A stretch of DNA of 64,000 bases, from assembly GCA_016717105.1 (NCBI GenBank), contig JADKGF010000014.1, forward strand, positions 70,040-134,039. Direction: 5' to 3'. This document shows positions 48,400-57,492 of this stretch, piece by piece. Position numbers and translations under genes: made by a program. Origin of the DNA: Saprospiraceae bacterium (lineage in GTDB: Bacteria > Bacteroidota > Bacteroidia > Chitinophagales > Saprospiraceae). Numbering within the stretch: the stretch's first letter is position 1; the number at the start of each line of letters is the position of its first letter. The notes under the pieces are model-generated. The model did no database searches. It was not told where the DNA came from and saw only the letters and a list, made by a program, of their open reading frames with translations.

Positions 48400-50759
48400 G
48401 CGCGTTTAATTTTTGATTTTATATTCTCAAAAATGTAAGAAATGGTATCCTGTAATTCTTCGTTGTTTATAGATTTATAAGAACTGGCTTTATATTTATT
48501 TTCGAAATCATCAAAAAGATCTCTATAATTTGTAGTCAATGTTTCAATGGTCTCTTTATTCAATTCTTGCTTACGCGAGAGAATGGTATGTGCATCTGCG
48601 TATAGAAAAAAATTTAATTCAGGTTTTAGCAAAAAATGATACCCAAATTTAATCAAAGAAGGTGGAAAATGAATATTTGATCTTCGGCCATCATTGATAA
48701 AATCAAAATAATATCTATCGTAGAGTACTACATTTCCTCGTTTAACATATCTAATATATACATAAAATTGACCCAAAATATAGTCAATATAATAATAACC
48801 AAATCGTAGCATAGAAGATAGGCTGCTTTTGTTATTACCTGTTCTAGGCAATTTACTGACAGAAATAGCTTCAGCCTTTTCCTTTCCGTGTTTCCATGCA
48901 CTGATGATCGGAAGTATTGATGGCCTATGTCGGAGAACAATCACTTCTTTACGTAAGTTTTTTTCTATTTTATATTTTATATTTTCTATTATAGTTGACT
49001 TTCCAGCACCATCAACACCACTGAAAGTGATGACCATTCCTTTATTTTGAAAGAATGATTTGGTAGTGTCTAAGTAGTAAAATATTTTGTTTTTCAAACC
49101 ACTGAATGCCCTATTTCCATTTTTATTTTTGATGTGAGATTCGAGAATGGCTTGAGACGATTCATTCCCTTGATGGAACGCTAGCAATGCCTGATCTTCA
49201 AACTTAAATGACTCCAATAAATATTTTTTATATTCCTCATATTTAGTTGGAATCTTACTATTGTTTAACGCATAAAACCAAGCAATATAGCGTGCGTCAT
49301 CAAGGTGACTTAGTATTTTTATGCCATAAGGATTCACCATCGACCGCTTCAATAGTTTATCAGCATTTAGAAAGATATACTTCTTTCTTTTGAGCTGATG
49401 AATCATGTCAAGACTTAAAAAACTGCCATCATGGAAATAAATAGCTACATTTTTCATAAAGGACTTGGACGTGATTACTACATCAGAGGTCAATGGTGAG
49501 TTTTTGCAAAATTGGGTTATGCGAATGAAATTTTTCTTTTTTGTCAGGATGTCAATATCTGATTCTTCAGACCAAAAACTCGGGTGATTATCACCTACTT
49601 TTAGACCCGCATATTCCATAGGATACAAGTGGTCAAAGAGTGAATTTATAAATGCTTGTCGATGCGAAGTCGTACCCGTCAAAGTATCCAAAGCTGCATT
49701 CCAAGTATCTATCATCCAGTATATTTGTGGATGCCATTGTTCTTGGGCCACATAATTTGTCATGGATCTTGCGATTTGCAACAACAAGTATAATTTTAAA
49801 TAGCGTTGCATCTCTTTTTTAGAATCGAACAGATGATTCTCGTCAACCAAGATTCTAGTAAGGCTTTGCTCGATAAGATTCCATGGATGCTTTTCTACCA
49901 TGATACTCTGCTGGATGATAAAATGAAAAGCATCAAATCCTTTTGGCATAAGATCTTGCGCTGCTTCCCAATCGTAAATAAATAAGTTTTGATTGTTAGC
50001 AAATATATTCCAAGGTGTAAAATCACCATGAGCAAATCCAAATTCAGTAAGTTTATTGGTTTGAATTTCGTTTTTCAGGAGAAACAATTTACCACATAAA
50101 CCAAATGGCATCTTAGGATGATTTTCCAAGCTTTGAAGTAATGCCATGCTGTGATTGAAAGTAATGCTTTGACTTAATGGCATTTTTGCACTGGAAATGT
50201 GAAATATTTCATCCAATGCCGATAGATGTATTTTTGTCAATTGGGCAGATCTGTTTTGCGCCCCATCGAAGGCTGACTGACAAAATTCAAATCCTGTTAC
50301 TTCTATATTTTTGGGATGACTAAAAGAAGTAAACGTGGATTTTGACAGTTCCTCCAATGAGTTTTTTTCATTTTCTAAACTTGAAATCGCATTTACGCCT
50401 ACAGGAATTTTGATGATTGCGCCATGTTTGTACATAACCATTTTGCGGTTGACTCCTGGAGTTCCAGTAAATAAAACCCATTGGTCTCCGAGAGATGTTG
50501 GGATTGAAATTATTACCTTATTAAAAATGAATGATTGGATACGTAGCAAAAAAACTAATCTGATTAGCGTAGCATAAATGTGTGCCTTTGTGGATCCTAT
50601 ATTATAAAATTTTAGGAATTCGGGCGCATTCATATCCGATGGCCATATCCATCTGGGACTACCATCAGGATTGGTGATGTATAAAAGGGTTTTTGAAATT
50701 TTATTTTCGCCTTGAATAAGTGCCATCAGCTGTTCTATGCCGTATGTCATATAAATCAT
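48396..50759 (-). CDS. Triple-domain protein: APH-like kinase, nucleotidyltransferase-like, thymidylate kinase-like
   Basis: 787 residues and no membrane segments. Residues about 1-350 resemble an aminoglycoside phosphotransferase/choline kinase fold: GFAHGDFTPWNIF has the Brenner-type catalytic H-G-D-x-x-x-x-N, and FIYDWEAAQ the metal-binding aspartate. Residues about 385-530 have the nucleotidyltransferase-like pattern WSEESDIDILTKKK. Residues about 575-787 are a thymidylate kinase-like P-loop domain (ITFSGVDGAGKSTIIENI; the DRYYFD lid region near 690). It is the first gene of EPS cluster 2 and lies after an activator site. The substrates are unknown; kinase-like domains in EPS clusters may modify or sense lipid-linked sugars. 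Confidence 0.8.
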   Translation of the reverse strand: MIYMTYGIEQLMALIQGENKISKTLLYITNPDGSPRWIWPSDMNAPEFLKFYNIGSTKAHIYATLIRLVFLLRIQSFIFNKVIISIPTSLGDQWVLFTGTPGVNRKMVMYKHGAIIKIPVGVNAISSLENEKNSLEELSKSTFTSFSHPKNIEVTGFEFCQSAFDGAQNRSAQLTKIHLSALDEIFHISSAKMPLSQSITFNHSMALLQSLENHPKMPFGLCGKLFLLKNEIQTNKLTEFGFAHGDFTPWNIFANNQNLFIYDWEAAQDLMPKGFDAFHFIIQQSIMVEKHPWNLIEQSLTRILVDENHLFDSKKEMQRYLKLYLLLQIARSMTNYVAQEQWHPQIYWMIDTWNAALDTLTGTTSHRQAFINSLFDHLYPMEYAGLKVGDNHPSFWSEESDIDILTKKKNFIRITQFCKNSPLTSDVVITSKSFMKNVAIYFHDGSFLSLDMIHQLKRKKYIFLNADKLLKRSMVNPYGIKILSHLDDARYIAWFYALNNSKIPTKYEEYKKYLLESFKFEDQALLAFHQGNESSQAILESHIKNKNGNRAFSGLKNKIFYYLDTTKSFFQNKGMVITFSGVDGAGKSTIIENIKYKIEKNLRKEVIVLRHRPSILPIISAWKHGKEKAEAISVSKLPRTGNNKSSLSSMLRFGYYYIDYILGQFYVYIRYVKRGNVVLYDRYYFDFINDGRRSNIHFPPSLIKFGYHFLLKPELNFFLYADAHTILSRKQELNKETIETLTTNYRDLFDDFENKYKASSYKSINNEELQDTISYIFENIKSKIKRA

Positions 50760-50783
50760 TTGTCAAAGCAAATTCTAAAATAA

Positions 50784-50865
50784 TGCCAAATCACAATCTA
50801 TTGATATACAGACATATATATTTCATTCAGAATACATAATTTCCACATTTTGGAACATTTTTCCA
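50784..50865 (-). promoter_or_regulatory. Activator-site array and -24-like promoter for EPS cluster 2
   Basis: Reading left: TGGAA-N5-TTCCA-N5-TGGAA (50865 to 50841), 51 bases, then TTGGCATTATTTTAGAAT from 50789. The start codon is 25 bases after TTGGCA ends. Confidence 0.7.
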
Positions 50866-50987
50866 ATTTTTGTAATTATATTATACATTAATATGTAGTT
50901 TAAATTTTAAAAATGTATGTTATAACCTATTAAAATCAAAACAGATAGCCAAAAAAATTGTTATGCCTTGATCCAATTAATCCATTT

Positions 50988-51521
50988 ATGAACTGGAAAT
51001 TAATTAATAAAGTGCTCAACATTCTTCTAGTACTGATCGTAGCTGGCTATATCGGATGGTTTTTCTATAAGCAACCCAAATATGATAGTGGCGAGATAGC
51101 AAGCGAATTCTCTGCAACACTCAAAGATGGTAGCGCTTTCCACCTTCAAGATCTAAAGGGAAAATATGTTTTGTTAGACTTTTGGGGATCATGGTGCGGA
51201 CCTTGTAGAAGAGAAAATCCCTCATTGGTCGCATTATACAACGAAACTCGAAATATGACCTTTAAAGCATCAGGTGGATTTGAGATCGTCAGCATCGCCA
51301 TAGAAACCAAAAGAGAAAGCTGGGAAAAAGCCATTCAATCCGATGGTTTATCGTGGAAATATCAAATCGGTGAGTTCGAACGTTTCAAAAGTCCGATAGC
51401 TACGCTTTATGGCGTAAAAGAGATACCTACCAAATACTTCATCAGCCCTGATGGAAGAATCCTAATGGTCAATCCTTCAATACAAGAAATAAAATCATAT
51501 CTGGACGAGCAAGTCGAATAA
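50988..51521 (+). CDS. TlpA-like membrane-anchored thioredoxin
   Basis: About 177 residues. I chose the ATG at 50988 (MNWKLINKVLNILLVLIVAG), which gives a single N-terminal membrane anchor (about 9-28). The periplasmic AhpC/TSA-TlpA-like domain has FWGSWCGPCRRENP with the CxxC active site near residue 75 and the cis-proline loop VKEIPTKYFIS. It probably keeps periplasmic cysteines reduced or serves as a thiol-disulfide exchanger. It stands alone, divergent from EPS cluster 2 and convergent with the next gene. Confidence 0.85.
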   Translation: MNWKLINKVLNILLVLIVAGYIGWFFYKQPKYDSGEIASEFSATLKDGSAFHLQDLKGKYVLLDFWGSWCGPCRRENPSLVALYNETRNMTFKASGGFEIVSIAIETKRESWEKAIQSDGLSWKYQIGEFERFKSPIATLYGVKEIPTKYFISPDGRILMVNPSIQEIKSYLDEQVE

Positions 51522-51526
51522 GGAAT

Positions 51527-51757
51527 TTAATCCCTATCTGATGATCTTGTTATCACATAATATACGACATAAATCCAGCCCAATATGCCGTGAATTATTG
51601 CCCAAAGTACGGATTTGTTTCTGGACCAAGATGCTACAACTGCAATAGCCGCTCCGATACCGATACCATTGCTGACAGCCATCATATTGACGTTCGATCC
51701 TTGTGCAAAAAGCGTACAAGTGGTCATAATTAAAATTGCTACTAATGGGTATTTCAT
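51527..51757 (-). CDS. Small hypothetical membrane protein
   Basis: 76 residues, starting MKYPLVAILIMTTCTLFAQG (signal-like), with two further hydrophobic segments (MMAVSNGIGIGAAIAVVAS, LWAIIHGILGWIYVVYYVI). It is similar in build to the small secreted membrane proteins seen near many Bacteroidota genes. It is adjacent to murQ (one base apart), so it belongs to the same operon. Confidence 0.6.
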   Translation of the reverse strand: MKYPLVAILIMTTCTLFAQGSNVNMMAVSNGIGIGAAIAVVASWSRNKSVLWAIIHGILGWIYVVYYVITRSSDRD

Positions 51758-51758
51758 A

Positions 51759-52583
51759 TTATTTTGATTGATTGTTTTGTAAATTAAATGTTGCAATGGC
51801 CGATCTGACAGAACCAGATTTTATAAGCAAGTCTTTGGCTGCTTGATAAGAAATTCCCGTTTTTTCGACTACCATTTTTGTGCCCCGATCTACTAGTTTT
51901 TCGTTGCTGAGCTGCATATCTACCATACGATTGTCCAACACTCTGCCCAATTTGATCATCACACTGGTAGAAATCATATTCAAAATGAGTTTTTGCGCAG
52001 TACCAGATTTCATACGTGTACTACCAGTCACGTATTCTGGGCCTACTACCACTTCGATCGGATACTTTGCAAAAGATGAAACAGGTGCATTCGGATTGCA
52101 AGAAATACTTCCTGTTATGATCCCATGTTCATTGGCCTTGCGCAATCCATTGATCACATAAGGTGTTGTACCTGAAGCTGCTATACCTATCAAAACATCG
52201 CCTGCATCTATACTATATGCTGATAAATCTATCCAAGCTTGATTGATATCATCCTCGGCATTTTCTACTGGATTTCTAAGTGCTTTATCACCACCTGCTA
52301 TCAGTCCGATCACCATATCTTTGGGTACACCAAAAGTAGGCGGACATTCCGAAGCATCCAATACACCCAAACGTCCACTTGTACCTGCACCTATGTAAAA
52401 AAGTCGGCCATCTAGGCGCATCTTGTCCACTATTGCATCTACCAATGGTTCTATTTGTGGAATGGCATTTGTAACTGCAATAGCCACTTTTTGATCTTCC
52501 GTATTGATTTCTGTAAGCAACTCAAAAGTTGATTTTTGCTCCAAGTGCCTATATAGTGAAGGAAATTCGGTGATTCGCTCCAT
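51759..52583 (-). CDS. murQ: N-acetylmuramic acid 6-phosphate etherase
   Basis: 274 residues, starting MERITEFPSLYRHLEQKS at 52583. It cleaves the lactyl ether of MurNAc-6-P in cell-wall recycling. SIS-domain motifs: FYIGAGTSGRLGVLDASECPPTFG near residue 57, GGDKALRNPVENAEDD near 100, GIAASGTTPYVINGL near 135 and EVVVGPEYVTGSTRMKSGTAQKLILNM near 182. The start overlaps the stop of the symporter gene (TAATG), so uptake and cleavage are linked. The longer frame to 52745 lies inside the symporter gene and is not used. Confidence 0.93.
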   Translation of the reverse strand: MERITEFPSLYRHLEQKSTFELLTEINTEDQKVAIAVTNAIPQIEPLVDAIVDKMRLDGRLFYIGAGTSGRLGVLDASECPPTFGVPKDMVIGLIAGGDKALRNPVENAEDDINQAWIDLSAYSIDAGDVLIGIAASGTTPYVINGLRKANEHGIITGSISCNPNAPVSSFAKYPIEVVVGPEYVTGSTRMKSGTAQKLILNMISTSVMIKLGRVLDNRMVDMQLSNEKLVDRGTKMVVEKTGISYQAAKDLLIKSGSVRSAIATFNLQNNQSK

Positions 52584-54100
52584 TACTTTTGATTTTTTGA
52601 TATCATCCACAAACCCATAAAAGTAACTAATCCATTCAAAATTAGCATTTCTATCCCTATTTTGAAACCTGAGAATATAGAATCCGATAGTTGAATCAAT
52701 GAAATAGATGTCGATTCGCTTAAAGCCAGTTTTTTTGCAAACCATTCAGCATTATTGATAAAATCCAAGCCAAAAATAAAAATTGGTGACAATAAGCAAA
52801 CCCAAAGTACCCATTTGTCTTTAGGAACTCTATGGGTAAATATCCCGAAAGCAAACATACCTAGCAAAGGCCCATAAGTGTATCCTGCCAGTTTTAATAT
52901 CACGTCGATGATGGATTTGTCATTGATCCACTTGAACATCACCACACAACAAAAAAACAAAACCGCAAAACCAAGATGTACCATAAGTCGGGTACGTTTT
53001 TTATCTTTATCAGAAGTAAGCGTATCTTTTTGCATACCTAGGATGTCTATACAAAACGATGATGTCATTGCAGTCAATGCTCCATCAGCACTCGGGAAAA
53101 GCGCAGAAATCAGCCCAATAATAAAAATGACACCAATCGCCGCTGACAAAGTGCCGCTAAGTGCTATGGTAGGAAAAAGATCATCGCCTTTTACGTCTAG
53201 GCCTTGCTGTGTCGCATACAAGGACAACAAACCACCTAAAAATAGAAATAGTAAGTTGACTATCAATAAAACCGTAGCAAGTGTCAGTACATTTTTTTGA
53301 GATCCTTCTAGCGTCTTTACAGAAATGTTTTTTTGCATCATTTCCTGGTCAAGACCGGTCATGGCTATGGTGATGAAGGCTCCACCGAGTATTTGCTTGA
53401 GAAAGAAGCCTGATGATTGGATATCAGTATTGAAAATGCGGGTCATATCTGATGATTGCAATGAACTGAAAGCATCTATCAATCCGATGTCCATCTTACC
53501 GAGCAGTGCAATAATACAGACAATCAGTCCACCCAACATAAACGTCGTCTGAAGCGTATCCGTATAGACGATCGTCTTCACGCCACCTTCGAAGGTGTAT
53601 AAAAGGATAAGCAAAAGCATCACAAATGCGGTCACGCCGAAAGGTACGCCCATGGCATCCAAAATAAAGATCTGCAGAATATTTATCACCAGATACATCC
53701 GAGCTGTAGCGCCAAGTGTCCTAGACATGATAAAAAACAAAGCACCAGTTCTATAGGATACAGGTCCGAATCTTTCTTCAAGAAAACGATAGATCGATGT
53801 CAGATTCATCCGATAATATAATGGTAATAGGATAAAAGCTATGGCAAAATATCCAAGAAAATACCCAATAACTACCTGATAGTAGCCAAATGCGTTAGCG
53901 CCTACTGTTCCAGGTACACTGACGAAGGTGACACCACTCAACGATGTACCGATCATGCCAAAAGCTACTAGCTTCCAGTTACTATTTTTATTTCCTATAA
54001 AAAAGGATTCGTTGTCCGAATTTTTTGAAGTGTACCATGCTACTGCTAGCAATAATAAAAAATAGCCAAAGACAAATCCAAAAAGTACATATGGTGACAT
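52583..54100 (-). CDS. Sodium:solute symporter family transporter
   Basis: 505 residues with about 13 membrane segments. Family motifs: the GTSLSGVTFVSVPG helix (TM2) near residue 53, RFGPVSYRTGALFF near 115, and the sodium-site region in LFPSADGALTAMTSSFCIDI near 340. In an operon with murQ it may import a cell-wall sugar (MurNAc or anhydro-MurNAc), an inference from position only. Confidence 0.88.
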   Translation of the reverse strand: MSPYVLFGFVFGYFLLLLAVAWYTSKNSDNESFFIGNKNSNWKLVAFGMIGTSLSGVTFVSVPGTVGANAFGYYQVVIGYFLGYFAIAFILLPLYYRMNLTSIYRFLEERFGPVSYRTGALFFIMSRTLGATARMYLVINILQIFILDAMGVPFGVTAFVMLLLILLYTFEGGVKTIVYTDTLQTTFMLGGLIVCIIALLGKMDIGLIDAFSSLQSSDMTRIFNTDIQSSGFFLKQILGGAFITIAMTGLDQEMMQKNISVKTLEGSQKNVLTLATVLLIVNLLFLFLGGLLSLYATQQGLDVKGDDLFPTIALSGTLSAAIGVIFIIGLISALFPSADGALTAMTSSFCIDILGMQKDTLTSDKDKKRTRLMVHLGFAVLFFCCVVMFKWINDKSIIDVILKLAGYTYGPLLGMFAFGIFTHRVPKDKWVLWVCLLSPIFIFGLDFINNAEWFAKKLALSESTSISLIQLSDSIFSGFKIGIEMLILNGLVTFMGLWMISKNQK

Positions 54101-54216
54101 AAACTATTGCTTTGAAAATAAAACTCTAAACTGTAATATTATGATTGGAGCATTAAAACTTTCAACGCAATATTAGCGTATAAATTGATTAATTCAAAAT
54201 AATATTAAATATTGTA

Positions 54217-54285
54217 TCACTTAGATGCTTTCATCACTTTCTGGATTTTAATGGTCTTGCCTTCATTGTCTGCAATTTTTACAAC
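54217..54285 (-). pseudogene. Possible C-terminal remnant of a lost gene
   Basis: An open stretch reads VVKIADNEGKTIKIQKVMKASK and a stop, coding-like and typical of a beta-rich protein end, with no body upstream. The rest of the gap (54101-54437) shows no gene. Confidence 0.25.
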
Positions 54286-54380
54286 TCAAATGTCACAATA
54301 TTTTTTTAAAAAACTAATAATAATTGATTATAACTTACTATCAAATTATTGAATAAAGTAAAAATCATCCCAAAAATATC

Positions 54381-54409
54381 TTTGTTTTATCTTTTTGGTG
54401 GCATCTTTG
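54381..54409 (+). promoter_or_regulatory. Promoter of the DUF6909-like gene
   Basis: TTTG (54381-54384), 17 bases, CATCTTTG (54402-54409, one mismatch to TAnnTTTG), 28 bases before the start codon. Confidence 0.55.
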
Positions 54410-54437
54410 CATTTCCTAAAATAAATAATCCTAACAC

Positions 54438-56129
54438 ATGAGTGAATCACACCAAGCTTCCCGCACTCAAGCTCAAATCTCAAGGTCTGCCATACAAAGG
54501 CTCTATATTTCTATGAGACATCTCATTCTTCGTGGAGCATACAAACCACTAGGTGTGTCTGGAGAGACTATGATTCAAGCCATGTTATCGCTCAAGCCTG
54601 AAATTTATGGGACAATAGCCGATGACGAGAGAGTAGAGCTCGATGGATTGTTATATATTTTCCAGCGTCTTCCCAAAGGCATCGAGCAGTGTCGATATAT
54701 AAAACTCATTTCTCGCGAAGGTTATGACCATTCACACTTCGAAAAACATGTACCTCCAAGGAGAAAACGAGACTGTTACCGTGTAGATGAAGAACAGATG
54801 TTTATCGAAATGACAAGAGGCGGCAGCGATATCTACGACATACTTACGCACCTTACTTTTATGTATATCGAAGCAGAAAAAATAAGACGAAATAGTATGG
54901 ATGCCAAAGGTCGAAAAAACAGATCTTGGCTTATGCTAGAAGAACTCGTAAATGAAATAAATCTGGGCAATGAGATCAATCGTGAAGTAGGATTTACCTA
55001 TCTTAATACTATCCTCGGACGTACTTTTGACGAAATAGAAGCCATTTACCAACGATTTGAAAAATCATCCGAAGTCAATAATCTTTTTGAAATCACTTAT
55101 TGGTTGGGAAGGCTCAGTATGGATGAGTTCTTGACCCAAGTAGATAGGGAGATTACTTTTAGCCCTGCATTGAGAGAAAGTCTCGGCCACCACATTTATG
55201 GCGAAAAATGGGCCAACAGCATCAAAAAAACATTGTGGGACAACCAACTTTTTGATAAACCGATACACATCATTTCTGCCAATCTGCATAGTGTGATGAA
55301 TTGCTTTTATGCCCGACATTCACTGGCAAAAAAGGTAAAATATGAGAATCTTGAGCAGTTTGCTGAGATCCTTAGTATGAGCGAAAATGGCGAAATGCGC
55401 AAAACTGTTCACAAATTTGCTTTGGGCAATGGCATGTTTGAAATTTCAGATACAAGTGGAACAAATATTGGTGTTCAGATTTTTGATACATCTAAATTGG
55501 ATATAAAAAATCTACCAACAGAGCTGAATATTAAAAAACAAGAAAAAGATATGCCGGTCATTATTGTAATGGACTATGCATTCGGAGAGCAGGCTTATGA
55601 AACGATGGACGAACTACTCAAGCCTTATGTCTTAAATGGTGAAAGGCACTTGATGAATATCTCTTCTATCAATATCATGGGTAAGGCAGGCATTCTGGAA
55701 GGCGATAAAGGTGACATAATGATACCGACATCTCATGTTTTTGAAGGTACAGCTGACAATTACCCTTTTGAAAATGAGTTGAACAAAAATCATTTTGCTG
55801 ATAGTGGATTGGGTGTTTATGAAGGTACGATGATTAGTGTCTTAGGCACTTCATTACAAAACAAAGACATCTTAACGTATTTTCTAAAATCTTCATGGAA
55901 GGCAATAGGTCTAGAAATGGAAGGCGCACATTACCAAAAGGCGATACAAGCCGCATCAAAAATCAGAAATAATATCAGAAAAGACGTAAAGCTTAGATAT
56001 GCCTATTATGCATCAGACAATCCGCTCGAAACGGGAAGTACGCTTGCATCTGGTAGCTTAGGTCTCGATGGCGTAAAGCCTACTTATCTGATTACATTGG
56101 CCATGTTACAAGGTTGTTTTGATCAATAA
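54438..56129 (+). CDS. Conserved Bacteroidota protein (DUF6909-like) with a phosphorylase-like C-terminal half
   Basis: 563 residues, soluble. The N-terminal half is helical and basic (RLYISMRHLILRGAYKPLGVSGETM is its start). The C-terminal half has features of the nucleoside phosphorylase fold: NIMGKAGILEGDKGDIMIP near residue 412, then IGLEMEGAHYQKAIQAA near 490, close to the EMEG ribose-binding motif of MTA/SAH nucleosidases. I recall this as a single-copy family found across Bacteroidota with no proven activity. It has its own promoter and is followed after 42 bases by an outer-membrane-type gene. Confidence 0.7.
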   Translation: MSESHQASRTQAQISRSAIQRLYISMRHLILRGAYKPLGVSGETMIQAMLSLKPEIYGTIADDERVELDGLLYIFQRLPKGIEQCRYIKLISREGYDHSHFEKHVPPRRKRDCYRVDEEQMFIEMTRGGSDIYDILTHLTFMYIEAEKIRRNSMDAKGRKNRSWLMLEELVNEINLGNEINREVGFTYLNTILGRTFDEIEAIYQRFEKSSEVNNLFEITYWLGRLSMDEFLTQVDREITFSPALRESLGHHIYGEKWANSIKKTLWDNQLFDKPIHIISANLHSVMNCFYARHSLAKKVKYENLEQFAEILSMSENGEMRKTVHKFALGNGMFEISDTSGTNIGVQIFDTSKLDIKNLPTELNIKKQEKDMPVIIVMDYAFGEQAYETMDELLKPYVLNGERHLMNISSINIMGKAGILEGDKGDIMIPTSHVFEGTADNYPFENELNKNHFADSGLGVYEGTMISVLGTSLQNKDILTYFLKSSWKAIGLEMEGAHYQKAIQAASKIRNNIRKDVKLRYAYYASDNPLETGSTLASGSLGLDGVKPTYLITLAMLQGCFDQ

Positions 56130-56171
56130 AGTTTAACATTTTGATATTTATTAATTACTAAATTTTTTACA

Positions 56172-56909
56172 ATGAAACAGTTATTTTTTATTTTGTTATT
56201 AATGGGAAATTTTGCATTCTCAATGCATGCACAACAAACTGCTACCATCATCGCTGACGAAAAAATCATGATGCTTGACTCGACCAAAAGCTGTTGTGCG
56301 TCTTGCTATTGCAATCTTATCTCGGTAGGTGGAAAATATTATTTCAATACATTGGGAAATACCCGAACTATTCTGGCTAATAACGGATTTATAATGGATC
56401 AGGAAGCTTTCGAATATCAGGTAAGACTGTACAATTTACCAAAAATATTCTATTTCCAGCAATTGGGTAGCTTGACTAACAATAATTATGCTTCAGTTAC
56501 TGGATTTGGTGTGAAGGAAGATATCAGATGGAATGTGTTTAAAAATTCAAACTTCATACTAACACCTTATGTCGAGCTAGGTGGCGGATATTATAAATTG
56601 AATATTGCTAAAGGCGTAACTTCAAGCTCTATTTCATCTGTATTGACCAGTACGGTAGAAAATTATAGCATCGACAATTTTGTGTTTTCAGGCGATATAG
56701 GAATAGACTTAGGAATAGGTTTTAACGTAGATGACAAAAGATTTAGCATAATCGCAAATGGCGGATATATTACCAACTATCCAGCCGAATGGAGACTTGC
56801 TGGTTCATTAGCATTTAAAGAAAAGGTCAACTTAGGTAGTCCATATGCAGGCGTCACGCTAAGACTAGAGATGGATTGTGCAAGCTGTGGTACTAAGACA
56901 TGCAAATAA
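56172..56909 (+). CDS. Secreted, probable outer-membrane beta-barrel protein
   Basis: 245 residues with a signal peptide (MKQLFFILLLMGNFAFSMHAQ). It has paired cysteines at both ends (SCCASCYC near residue 41, CASCGTKTCK at the C-terminus). The region between alternates hydrophobic and polar residues in strands ending on aromatic residues, as in small porin-like barrels (ITPYVELGGGYYKL, GDIGIDLGIGFNV). No family is recognised. The cysteine clusters could bind metal or form disulfides. A strong terminator follows. Confidence 0.55.
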   Translation: MKQLFFILLLMGNFAFSMHAQQTATIIADEKIMMLDSTKSCCASCYCNLISVGGKYYFNTLGNTRTILANNGFIMDQEAFEYQVRLYNLPKIFYFQQLGSLTNNNYASVTGFGVKEDIRWNVFKNSNFILTPYVELGGGYYKLNIAKGVTSSSISSVLTSTVENYSIDNFVFSGDIGIDLGIGFNVDDKRFSIIANGGYITNYPAEWRLAGSLAFKEKVNLGSPYAGVTLRLEMDCASCGTKTCK

Positions 56910-56972
56910 GCAAATTAAATTGGGCATGAATATCGACCCAACTTATTTCAGGACTATTCAGTTCTTAAAATT

Positions 56973-57003
56973 AAAAAAGCCAGAGATATTTCCGGCTTTT
57001 TTT
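56973..57003. terminator. Bidirectional rho-independent terminator
   Basis: AAAAAAGCC pairs with GGCTTTTTT across a short loop, with A and T runs on both sides, between convergent genes (56909 + and 57043 -). Confidence 0.8.
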
Positions 57004-57042
57004 GATTTTTATTGAGCGTTGATTAGCAAACATTCATTCACA

Positions 57043-57489
57043 TCAACCCAACAATTCCTTTACCATGCTAGCTATCACTTTGCCTTCAGCTTTACCAGCT
57101 AGTCTTTGATTGGCGAGACCGATGACTTTTCCCATATCTTTTCCAGAAGTAGCACCAGTTTCTGTTATGATAGATTGTAGTGTCACCTTTAATTCTTCAG
57201 GAGATAACTGCGCAGGAAGATATTTTTGAATGATGGCGATTTCTTCTCTTTCGGTTACGGCCAGATCTTCTCTACCTTGTTTGACATAGATATCTAAGGA
57301 ATCCTGACGTGATTTTACCAATTTTTGAAGTAGTTTAATTTCGCTATCTTCATTAAGTTCATTGCCGCTACCATCTGTCTTGAATAAAAGAATGGCTGCC
57401 TTGATAGCCCTGACTGATCTGAGTGCGGCTTGATCTTTGCTTTTCATGGCCTCTTTCAGGTCATTGGCAATTTTTGCTTCGAGACTCAT
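57043..57489 (-). CDS. GatB/YqeY domain protein
   Basis: 148 residues, MSLEAKIANDLKEAMKSKDQAALRSVRAIKAAI is the family start, ending TGATSGKDMGKVIGLANQRLAGKAEGKVIASMVKELL. It resembles the tail domain of amidotransferase subunit GatB, a tRNA-binding helical fold. The function of free-standing YqeY is not established. It starts three bases after the rsmA stop, so the two form one operon. Confidence 0.9.
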   Translation of the reverse strand: MSLEAKIANDLKEAMKSKDQAALRSVRAIKAAILLFKTDGSGNELNEDSEIKLLQKLVKSRQDSLDIYVKQGREDLAVTEREEIAIIQKYLPAQLSPEELKVTLQSIITETGATSGKDMGKVIGLANQRLAGKAEGKVIASMVKELLG

Positions 57490-57492
57490 ATT

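Noticed and set aside
52586..52745. Longer start for murQ
   Set aside because: The added residues lie inside the symporter gene in another frame; MERITEF at 52583 is the normal murQ start.
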